Source: Desulfamplus sp.
GTDB taxonomy: Bacteria > Desulfobacterota > Desulfobacteria > Desulfobacterales > Desulfobacteraceae
Reading direction: 5' to 3'
Assembly: GCA_015233755.1 (NCBI GenBank)
Contig: JADFXA010000167.1
Span: 1-5,447 of the forward strand
Length of the DNA: 5,447 nt
This document shows positions 1-5,447 of this stretch, in pieces. The number at the start of each line of letters is the position of its first letter. Position 1 is the first letter of the stretch. The notes below the pieces were generated by a model. The model did not search any database. It worked only from the letters and a program-made list of their open reading frames with translations, and was not told the DNA's origin. The translations under genes and the position numbers were made by a program.

Positions 1-771
1 TCCTCACTTTGCAACCGTCAGATCATTCCAATAGTTTATATGAACTCTTATGCTGATATGAAGGCTTTTTGTGGGGAGAGAGGTGGAACTGTCTGCACAA
101 GCTCTAATGCTGCAAAAATTGTTAAATATTTTTTAGATCAGGGAAAATCAATTTTTTTTGCCCCTGATTATAATTTAGGAATTAATACTTCCAATCAGCT
201 TAAATTAGATAAAAATGAGATAGTTGCCATTAAACAAGATTTATCGTTTGATAAGACCAATGTTAAAAATGCAAAGATGTTTGTATGGGATGGCTTCTGT
301 CATGTGCACAAAATATTTACTGTAGATGATATTAATTTGTTCAGACAAACTTACAGCCAAAGTAAAGATGATACAAATAGGATAAACGAAAAAAATATTA
401 ATGTAATAGTTCACCCCGAATGTAGTGAGGCGGTTGTAAATGCCTCTGATTATTCAGGCTCTACATCTATGATATGGAAAACTGTTAAGGCCGGCGCAGC
501 AGGTTCTATTTGGGCAGTTGGTACAGAATTAAGGTTTGTGGATAGAATGGCTAATGAGTTTAAAGATAAAACTGTTGTACCTCTTCGTAAATCAGTTTGC
601 CATAATATGAGCAAAATCACACTTGAAAAACTTAAAAACACCCTAGCTGCTATCCTTAACAACAAAACAGCAGAATCGTCATTGGATATTATTACAGTTG
701 CAGAAGAGTATAAAGAAAATGCAAAAAAAGCTCTAAAACTAATGATTGAAATTGTAGAGTCGGGCAAATAG
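1..771 (+). CDS. nadA: Quinolinate synthase NadA, 5'-truncated by the window edge
   Basis: NadA is a cytoplasmic [4Fe-4S] enzyme that condenses iminoaspartate with dihydroxyacetone phosphate to form quinolinate in de novo NAD synthesis. The frame is open from base 1, and the 13 codons before the ATG at 40 read as family sequence (IIPIVYMNSYADMKAFCGER), so that ATG is internal and the true start lies off the left edge. 256 codons are visible; family lengths of about 300-350 suggest that roughly 50 or more N-terminal residues are missing. All three expected cluster cysteines are present: VCTSSNA (Cys at visible residue 32, nt 94-96), VHPEC (residue 141, nt 421-423) and SVCHNM (residue 200, nt 598-600). 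Other family motifs are WDGFCHVHKIF (about 96-106), the GST triplet (153-155) and AVGTE (about 172-176). The stretch between NLG and WDG looks longer than in short NadA types. nadB starts 29 bases downstream, which supports an operon. The assignment is very secure. Confidence 0.97.
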   Translation, partial: SSLCNRQIIPIVYMNSYADMKAFCGERGGTVCTSSNAAKIVKYFLDQGKSIFFAPDYNLGINTSNQLKLDKNEIVAIKQDLSFDKTNVKNAKMFVWDGFCHVHKIFTVDDINLFRQTYSQSKDDTNRINEKNINVIVHPECSEAVVNASDYSGSTSMIWKTVKAGAAGSIWAVGTELRFVDRMANEFKDKTVVPLRKSVCHNMSKITLEKLKNTLAAILNNKTAESSLDIITVAEEYKENAKKALKLMIEIVESGK

Positions 772-800
772 TTAAGAAAAAAGGAAATAGAGGCAGAAAA

Positions 801-2366
801 ATGAGACACTTTTATGATGTTGTGGTTGTTGGAACAGGCATTGCGGGGCTTTCGGCTGCAATTATGTTAAAAGAACATGGTCTTAATACTGTTGCAATAA
901 CTAAAGAAGATGCTGCGAATAAAACAGCAACTTACTACGCACAAGGTGGTATTATTGCATGGGAAGAGGCAGATACGCCAGAGCTTCTTGAATCTGATAT
1001 TTTAAGAGCTGGTTGTGGTTATAATAATCTTGATGCTGTAAAACTTCTTGCAAACAAAGGACCTGAGTTAGTCTTTGATTTTCTTATCAATAAAATTGGC
1101 ATTGAGTTTACAAGAACATCAGCGGGTGAACTTGATTACACTGAGGAGGCTGCTCACTCAAGAAGACGCATTCTCCACTATTCAGACCACACTGGTGATA
1201 CAATACAAAAAGCTCTAATTGATTATGCCAATAAGATCAATCTTCCGATTTTAAATGGGTTTACTACAATTGACCTTATAACAAATAACCATCAATCAAA
1301 AGATACTCAAGAAATTTATAAACCATCCGAAGTTATGGGGCTTTATGCTCTTAATAATGAGGAAAAAAGAGTAGAAACCTTTTTTGCCCATCGAGTGATA
1401 TTGGCAACTGGTGGACTTGGAGAGCTTTATCAACACACCACAAATCCAGCCTCTGCAACTGGTGATGGAATGAGTATGGCATACAGAGCAGGAGCAGATA
1501 TTATCAATGCCCAATTTGTCCAATTTCATCCTACATCTCTTTATCATCGTGATATTAAACGATTTCTCATTTCAGAATCTTTAAGAGGCGAAGGTGCAAG
1601 ATTGATGAATCATAAAGGCGAATATTTCATGGAATCTTATTCAGACCTTGGTGATCTTGCACCTCGTGATGTTGTAGCAAGAGGCATCTACGAAGAGATG
1701 GGAAAAACAGGCACAGAGTTTATGAGATTAAATATTGCTTCCCATTATAAAGGTGAATCTCCAATTCCAGTTAGATTTTCCAAAGTTTACAGCACATGCC
1801 TTAAGGGTGGAATTGATATAACTAAAGAGCCAATCCCAGTTGTACCAGCAGCCCATTACTTTTGCGGTGGAATAAAAGTTGATCTATTTGGACAATCTAC
1901 TTTGCCAAACCTTTATGCAATTGGAGAGACAAGTTGTACAGGTCTTCATGGTGCAAATCGTTTAGCCTCAACTTCATTGCTTGAGGGGCTTATGTGGGCA
2001 AAACAGGCAGCTGATCATATAAATTCAAATTTTAGTGAAATATCTAAGAAAAGGTTTGACAATGTTCCAGATTGGGAGTCGCCTAACTACTCAGAGGAGT
2101 TTGATCCTCTGCTTTTTCATCAAGATTGGAAGTTAATTAAACTTACTATGTGGAATTATGCTGGAATTGTGAGAAACCTAAAAGGTTTAGAGCGTGCCAA
2201 TGCTGATCTTAACTACCACGCACACAGAATTTTCCAATTTTACAGAACAGCAAAACTAAATCGCCAAATTATCGAACTTAGGAACGGTGTAGTAAATGCC
2301 TCAATTATAGTAAATGCGGCAATGAGACATAAAAGATCAATTGGTTGTCATTATGTTACATCTTAG
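801..2366 (+). CDS. nadB: L-aspartate oxidase NadB
   Basis: NadB is a cytoplasmic FAD enzyme that oxidises L-aspartate to iminoaspartate, the substrate of NadA encoded just upstream. It has 521 residues, close to the roughly 540 of the E. coli enzyme, and appears complete. In order: the N-terminal FAD dinucleotide-binding motif GTGIAG (11-16); YYAQGGI (45-51), which contacts FAD in the family; EAAHSRRRILH (116-126); ATGGLGELY (202-210); QFHPTSLY (241-248); RGEGARL (262-268); APRDVVARGI (287-296); PAAHYFCGG (349-357); GETSCTGLHGANRLASTSLLEG (375-396, key residues E376, H383, R387); and the helical C-terminal domain with MWNYAGIVR (450-458) and ELRN (492-495). Residues E116, H243, R289, H352 and R387 line up by motif with the catalytic and substrate-binding residues of E. 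coli NadB. It ends at GCHYVTS, a few residues before the point where many homologues end. The ATG is preceded by GAGG at 790-793 with 7-base spacing. Fumarate reductase and succinate dehydrogenase flavoproteins are relatives, but the nadA linkage and the C-terminal motifs favour NadB. Confidence 0.98.
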   Translation: MRHFYDVVVVGTGIAGLSAAIMLKEHGLNTVAITKEDAANKTATYYAQGGIIAWEEADTPELLESDILRAGCGYNNLDAVKLLANKGPELVFDFLINKIGIEFTRTSAGELDYTEEAAHSRRRILHYSDHTGDTIQKALIDYANKINLPILNGFTTIDLITNNHQSKDTQEIYKPSEVMGLYALNNEEKRVETFFAHRVILATGGLGELYQHTTNPASATGDGMSMAYRAGADIINAQFVQFHPTSLYHRDIKRFLISESLRGEGARLMNHKGEYFMESYSDLGDLAPRDVVARGIYEEMGKTGTEFMRLNIASHYKGESPIPVRFSKVYSTCLKGGIDITKEPIPVVPAAHYFCGGIKVDLFGQSTLPNLYAIGETSCTGLHGANRLASTSLLEGLMWAKQAADHINSNFSEISKKRFDNVPDWESPNYSEEFDPLLFHQDWKLIKLTMWNYAGIVRNLKGLERANADLNYHAHRIFQFYRTAKLNRQIIELRNGVVNASIIVNAAMRHKRSIGCHYVTS

Positions 2367-2370
2367 AGGT
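2365..2370 (+). promoter_or_regulatory. Ribosome binding site of the Nudix gene, overlapping the nadB stop
   Basis: AGAGGT begins inside the TAG stop codon of nadB and sits 8 bases before the ATG at 2379. It is the best Shine-Dalgarno match near that start and supports this start codon. Because a ribosome terminating on nadB covers this site, translational coupling of the two genes is plausible; that part is inference. Confidence 0.6.
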
Positions 2371-2378
2371 GTTTTGAT

Positions 2379-3023
2379 ATGCAAATTCTTGAGGTAAATA
2401 AATTAACAAACTTTAAACATCTGAATCTATTTTCAACCAAATACAAGGATAAAATAGGAAATATAAAATCATGGATATTTGCATCAAGATTAGACTCTCC
2501 CAATGTTATTAAAAAAGCGAGTAATAGTTCAAAGATTGACTATCAGAATGAAGATAATAGTAAAGATTTAAGAATAAACTCAACTGATATTAATAAACCT
2601 AATGCGGTCGTTATTGTTCCATTTCATTTGGATTATCAGAAGTTAGTAATCATAAAAGAGTTCCGAGTGCCTCTTGGTAACTATCAATACGGTTTTCCTG
2701 CTGGACTTATGGATAGAGGAGAGGATATTGAACAGACAGCAGCTCGAGAACTCAAAGAGGAGACGGGTCTTGAGATCGTTAGCATCATAAAAAAAAGTCC
2801 AACAATCTACTCATCTTCTGGAATGACAGACGAATCTATCTCTTTGGTTTACGCAACTTGTAAAGGCGAACCTTCTATTAAATGGAATGAAGAGTCTGAA
2901 GATATTACGGTTATTATGGTATCTCCTAAAGAGGGAGAGATTCTGCTTGCAAATTCTGAAATAAAGTTTGATGTCAAGTCTTGGATTGTTCTTTCAATAT
3001 TTGCCCAAACAGGTAAAATTTAA
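2379..3023 (+). CDS. Nudix hydrolase, ADP-ribose pyrophosphatase-like
   Basis: This is a cytoplasmic Nudix pyrophosphohydrolase of 214 residues. A perfect Nudix box (G-x5-E-x7-RE-U-x-EE-x-G-U) spans residues 109-131 (nt 2703-2771): G109, E115, then RELKEETGL at 123-131, whose glutamates bind the catalytic Mg2+. FPAG directly before the box and KEFRVPLG (93-100) resemble the ADP-ribose pyrophosphatase branch, which splits ADP-ribose into AMP and ribose 5-phosphate. The proline found about 16 residues after the box in classical ADP-ribose enzymes is absent; that region reads YSSSGMTDES (144-153), so the substrate is uncertain. SWIFASR (31-37) resembles the N-terminal dimerisation strand of this branch. 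Residues 47-75 are a polar Asn/Ser/Asp/Lys-rich linker of unknown role. The gene starts 12 bases after the nadB stop with a good ribosome binding site, so it probably shares the nadAB transcript. That placement fits recycling of ADP-ribose from NAD turnover, but the function is inferred. Confidence 0.92.
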   Translation: MQILEVNKLTNFKHLNLFSTKYKDKIGNIKSWIFASRLDSPNVIKKASNSSKIDYQNEDNSKDLRINSTDINKPNAVVIVPFHLDYQKLVIIKEFRVPLGNYQYGFPAGLMDRGEDIEQTAARELKEETGLEIVSIIKKSPTIYSSSGMTDESISLVYATCKGEPSIKWNEESEDITVIMVSPKEGEILLANSEIKFDVKSWIVLSIFAQTGKI

Positions 3024-3059
3024 GTAATCTGAAGTTTTAACGGGTAAAAATATCTCAAT

Positions 3060-4961
3060 ATGTTTTCTAATTTTATATATATTCTTGTCGCCCTCATCCT
3101 GTATTCTACAAGCGAATTCCAAATTACAGCGGATCATAGCACTGACAGCTCTTTAGCTTTAAATACTTTTTCTATATCAATAGCTATAGCTCTTTTTCTT
3201 ATGTTTTGGTTAGTTTGTTATACTACATTCAAAAGATTAGAACGCCATGTTGCTAACTCAGGTGATGTATTAAATTTAGATCACCTTTTAGAAAAAAGTT
3301 TGTCAAGACTCTCAATTTTAGCCCTTCTACTATTTGCCTGGGATCTATATTTTTTAAGGCTTAACCTTTTATTTGATAAAATTTGGCTTTTTAAAATATT
3401 CCCTACGATAGAGGCAATCATATTTTTATCCATTTTTATATTATATCTCGTAGTTATCTGGAATTGTGCGTGGAATATTCAACAAAGATATTTTACTGGT
3501 TATGTCTCAAAAAAAAGCTTTGTTGCATCTAATATATCCTTTTCTCTGCCCGCTTTGTTACCTTGGTTTATACTCTCTATTACAGCGGATATTATTGAAC
3601 TTATCCCTTTTGAACAACCTAAAGGCTTTCTTGCAACACCTCAAGGTGAAATATTATACGTGCTTATGTTTATGCTTGCTGTTGCATGCTTTGGACCACT
3701 TTTAATCCAAAAGATATGGGGTTGCACATCTCTTGAGGATAGTTTTATAAGAACAAGAATAGAAGAGCTTTGTAAAAGGGCAAAACTTAAATATGCAGAT
3801 ATTCTTAAATGGGAGCTTTTTGGTGGCTCAATGATCACTGCTGGAGTTATGGGGCTTTGGGGAAAATTTAGATATATTCTTGTCACTCCTGCAATGATAA
3901 AGAGCCTTTTACCTGATGAAATAGACGCAGTTATTGTCCATGAAATCGGTCATATCCAAAATAGACATATCCATTTTTATCTTCTTTTTTTTGCAGGATA
4001 TATTGCATCTATCTATTCCCTATTTGATCCCGTGCTTCTTATTTACTACGTTGACCCAATTATCAAAATTATCTCATTTATTGGTATAAAACATGAGACT
4101 GGCATAACGCTCATATTAAGCATGATTATGATTGTTATGTTTTTAATCTATTTTCGCTATATATTTGGATTTTTTATGAGAAATTTTGAGCGCCAAGCAG
4201 ATATTCACGTTTATCGTTATCTACCTGATGCCTCTGCTCTTATAAGAACTTTTTATAAGATTGTGGGGATAAATCGCCACTCTTGGGATAAGCCCAATTG
4301 GCATCACTACAGCATAAAAGAGCGGGTTGATTTTCTCAATTTGTGCGAATTAAATCCAGAATATATCCAAAAACATCATAAAAGAGTTAGGTTGATGATG
4401 CAAACCTATATTGTTGTTATGATATTTATATGCTTAATTGGGTATTATTTTAATATTGGGCAAGGAAAAGAGAAAATAAACGAATATCTTGCCGAAAAGA
4501 TTATAAACGAACAGGTTGAAGGAGAACCAGAAAACATTGATATTTTGCTTATAGCAGCAGATTACTATTACAATAAAGAGAGATTTGATAAAGCAGTCTA
4601 TTATTACAATAAAGTTATATCTATATCTAATAATAACAGCCACGCACTTAATAACCTTGCGTGGCTCTATGCAACTTGCCCTAATATTGAATTTCAAAAT
4701 CCTCAAAAAGCATTAGAACTTGCTACAAGAGCTTTGGAAGCAACAAAAATAGAGACAAAAGATATTACCGCATCAATACCCTCCCATATTTTAGATACTT
4801 ATGCAGAGGCATGTTTTCTTAATGGGCTTTATGAAGAGGCTCTTGAGGCAGCAAAAGATGCTCTAAAAAATGCCACAGACAAAAAAGATTATTACCAAAA
4901 ACAGGTTAATCGCTTTTCTGAAATTAGATTTCAATCTCCTAAAGATAATCATCCCATCTAA
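3060..4961 (+). CDS. Membrane M48-family zinc metalloprotease with C-terminal TPR domain
   Basis: This is a predicted integral-membrane zinc endopeptidase of 633 residues, in the superfamily that includes HtpX and Ste24. Hydrophobic stretches that look like membrane segments lie at about 4-17, 38-54, 84-104, 114-137, 158-180 and 196-216, then about 303-342, 347-371 and 447-464. The zinc site is HEIGH at 294-298 (H294 and H298 as ligands, E295 as catalytic base), with E377 of ERQAD (377-381) as the likely third ligand. Both lie in the usual M48 context: SLLPDEIDAVIVHE before the first, and HHYSIKERVDFL (415-426) after the second. Residues 490-615 are helical TPR-like repeats, with ALNNLAWLYATCP (529-541), PQKALELATRALE (548-560) and YEEALEAAKDALK (591-603). 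An in-frame TAA at 3045-3047 excludes an earlier start, and the ATG at 3060 is the first available. No clear Shine-Dalgarno site precedes it, only CGGG at 3041-3044. It follows the Nudix gene by 36 bases and may be co-transcribed. The substrate is unknown; membrane-protein or envelope quality control is an inference from the superfamily. Confidence 0.92.
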   Translation: MFSNFIYILVALILYSTSEFQITADHSTDSSLALNTFSISIAIALFLMFWLVCYTTFKRLERHVANSGDVLNLDHLLEKSLSRLSILALLLFAWDLYFLRLNLLFDKIWLFKIFPTIEAIIFLSIFILYLVVIWNCAWNIQQRYFTGYVSKKSFVASNISFSLPALLPWFILSITADIIELIPFEQPKGFLATPQGEILYVLMFMLAVACFGPLLIQKIWGCTSLEDSFIRTRIEELCKRAKLKYADILKWELFGGSMITAGVMGLWGKFRYILVTPAMIKSLLPDEIDAVIVHEIGHIQNRHIHFYLLFFAGYIASIYSLFDPVLLIYYVDPIIKIISFIGIKHETGITLILSMIMIVMFLIYFRYIFGFFMRNFERQADIHVYRYLPDASALIRTFYKIVGINRHSWDKPNWHHYSIKERVDFLNLCELNPEYIQKHHKRVRLMMQTYIVVMIFICLIGYYFNIGQGKEKINEYLAEKIINEQVEGEPENIDILLIAADYYYNKERFDKAVYYYNKVISISNNNSHALNNLAWLYATCPNIEFQNPQKALELATRALEATKIETKDITASIPSHILDTYAEACFLNGLYEEALEAAKDALKNATDKKDYYQKQVNRFSEIRFQSPKDNHPI

Positions 4962-4994
4962 CCTCTCAAATATCACGATTGTCAGATGGGATGA
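4949..4994 (+). terminator. 11-bp inverted repeat overlapping the protease stop codon, possible terminator
   Basis: TCATCCCATCT (4949-4959) is perfectly repeated in inverse as AGATGGGATGA (4984-4994), separated by a 24-base loop. The left arm includes the last protease codons and the first base of its TAA stop. The right arm is followed by ATTTTAATTT, a broken T-rich stretch. The perfect stem, its position at the gene end and the convergent arrangement favour a terminator or a 3'-end stabilising hairpin. The long loop and interrupted T-run make it weaker than a classical intrinsic terminator. AT-rich sequence on its left side could let it work from the other strand too. Confidence 0.45.
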
Positions 4995-5029
4995 ATTTTA
5001 ATTTAAGACTTTGATAAGAGTTCAACATG

Positions 5030-5054
5030 AAAACCCAAAATTACTTTGGATTTT
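5030..5054 (-). terminator. Weak AT-rich hairpin, possible terminator of the minus-strand gene
   Basis: Read on the minus strand, AAAATCCAAA is followed by the 5-base loop GTAAT and then TTTGGGTTTT. In RNA this can form a 10-bp stem with one U-G wobble pair, ending in four U residues. On the plus strand the wobble becomes a C/A mismatch, so the structure favours the minus-strand transcript. It lies 33 bases past the end of the minus-strand gene. The stem has few G-C pairs and the U-run belongs to the stem, so the call is tentative. Confidence 0.3.
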
Positions 5055-5062
5055 CTAATGCC

Positions 5063-5088
5063 AGATAGCATAAGCTATCAAGCTATCT
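5063..5088. repeat. Tandem 8-bp repeat with overlapping small dyads
   Basis: AAGCTATC occurs twice head to tail at 5072-5079 and 5080-5087. Its core also occurs inverted as GATAGC at 5064-5069, so either copy can pair with that arm: a 6-bp stem with a 4-base loop (5064-5079), or a 7-bp stem AGATAGC/GCTATCT (5063-5069 with 5082-5088). The second copy overlaps the stop codon of the minus-strand gene. No T-run follows on either strand, so I do not call it a terminator. It may be a 3'-end RNA structure or simply a small replication-slippage duplication. Confidence 0.5.
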
Positions 5089-5447
5089 ATTCCAAAACAG
5101 TGTAAATTATCTGCTTACCTTCAGCTACTTCACTCCCAGATGTCCACATCTTTAAATCTACAGCACCATCACCATTGTAGTCTTTAGTTTCCCACGCAAT
5201 ACCATAGCTATCTTTATTGGCGTCAAACCAGCTTTTTTCACTTGTCGCAATTGGTTCTATCAGATAGCTGGGTTTGAAACGCATACCCAAGACAGTGAAA
5301 ATACCTGTTGCTTTATCAAGTGTATAACTCCCAGCAGCAAGGGTATCTAAAACTGTTACCAACTGCTCAATAGCTGCAATTGAAGGTGAGAGGGTCTGTG
5401 TTGTACCATCGCTATATGTAACTAAAACTGAGTATGCTTCACTTGCA
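5087..5447 (-). CDS. C-terminal part of an unrecognised protein with calcium-loop-like motifs
   Basis: The frame stays open from the right window edge to a TAG at 5087-5089, giving 119 residues of the C-terminal end; the start is outside the window. A TTG at 5360-5362 could be mistaken for a start, but 28 sense codons precede it in frame (ASEAYSVLVTYSDGTT and on). I do not recognise the family. The fragment opens with beta-rich sequence, has a Leu/Ala-rich stretch at about 24-38 and then YTLDKATGIFTVLG (41-54). Two Asp/Asn-rich stretches follow back to back: DANKDSYGIAWE (75-86) and DYNGDGAVDL (89-98), nt about 5147-5224. Both resemble the DxNxD metal loop of EF-hand or dockerin-like calcium sites; the first has Glu at position 12, and the second has Gly at 6 and Asp at 9. 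Such motifs are common in secreted or surface proteins, but no signal peptide can be seen here and export is only a guess. The gene converges on the protease gene and is not part of the NAD operon. Confidence 0.75.
   Translation of the reverse strand, partial: ASEAYSVLVTYSDGTTQTLSPSIAAIEQLVTVLDTLAAGSYTLDKATGIFTVLGMRFKPSYLIEPIATSEKSWFDANKDSYGIAWETKDYNGDGAVDLKMWTSGSEVAEGKQIIYTVLE

Noticed and set aside
40..42. ATG that could be annotated as the nadA start
   Set aside because: The frame is open to base 1, and the codons before this ATG encode family-like sequence that continues straight into conserved NadA motifs, so the gene begins off the window.
450..809. Minus-strand open frame across the end of nadA
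   Set aside because: It lies antisense to conserved NadA coding sequence and encodes a low-complexity hydrophobic Ser/Leu-rich product typical of antisense shadow frames.
2986..3019. TTGTTC and TAAAAT as a promoter for the protease gene
   Set aside because: The spacing is 22 bases, too long for a standard -35/-10 pair, and AT-rich sequence gives such matches by chance.
3035..3049. TTTTA/TAAAA dyad between the Nudix and protease genes
   Set aside because: The stem is five A-T pairs only with no following T-run, too weak to be called a terminator, so co-transcription remains possible.
3466..3705. Plus-strand frame inside the protease gene
   Set aside because: It lies wholly within the coding sequence of the M48 protease in another frame, and its Leu-rich product reflects the membrane-segment codons.
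4434..4706. Minus-strand frame opposite the TPR region
   Set aside because: It is antisense to the recognisable TPR coding sequence, with a Phe/Ile/Val-rich product and no family resemblance.
5027..5068. Short 13-codon plus-strand frame in the intergenic region
   Set aside because: It is very short, has no clear ribosome binding site and overlaps the dyads; nothing supports translation.

Overview
This 5.4-kb window comes from an AT-rich bacterial genome. It holds four tightly packed plus-strand genes and the 3' end of one convergent minus-strand gene. Shine-Dalgarno-like sites, short intergenic gaps and the multi-pass membrane protease fit a Gram-negative bacterium. The protease plus TPR architecture and its wording recall Deferribacterota and deltaproteobacteria-like lineages, but this placement is an impression from memory and is weak.

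Positions 1-2366 carry the two enzymes that make quinolinate, the precursor of NAD: the 3' part of nadA (quinolinate synthase, cut by the left window edge) and a complete nadB (L-aspartate oxidase). NadB oxidises L-aspartate to iminoaspartate, and NadA condenses that with dihydroxyacetone phosphate to give quinolinate. The next step, nadC, is not in the window.

Positions 2379-3023 encode a Nudix hydrolase of the ADP-ribose pyrophosphatase type. Its ribosome binding site overlaps the nadB stop codon, so it is probably co-translated or at least co-transcribed with nadB. ADP-ribose comes from NAD breakdown, so a role on the recycling side of NAD metabolism is a reasonable inference.

Positions 3060-4961 encode a large membrane-embedded M48-family zinc metalloprotease with a C-terminal TPR region. 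It follows the Nudix gene by 36 bases with no visible terminator, so it may be the last gene of the same transcript, although no functional link to NAD is evident. An 11-bp inverted repeat overlapping its stop codon may end transcription.

Positions 4962-5086 are a 125-base convergent intergenic region with three small dyads and no gene. From 5087 to the right edge runs the C-terminal part of an unrecognised minus-strand protein with two adjacent calcium-loop-like Asp/Asn motifs.

I see no mobile element, CRISPR array, tRNA or rRNA. The window is mostly ordinary housekeeping. The points worth a second look are the nadA-nadB-Nudix linkage, the protease-TPR architecture, the calcium-loop-like protein and the dyads between the convergent genes.
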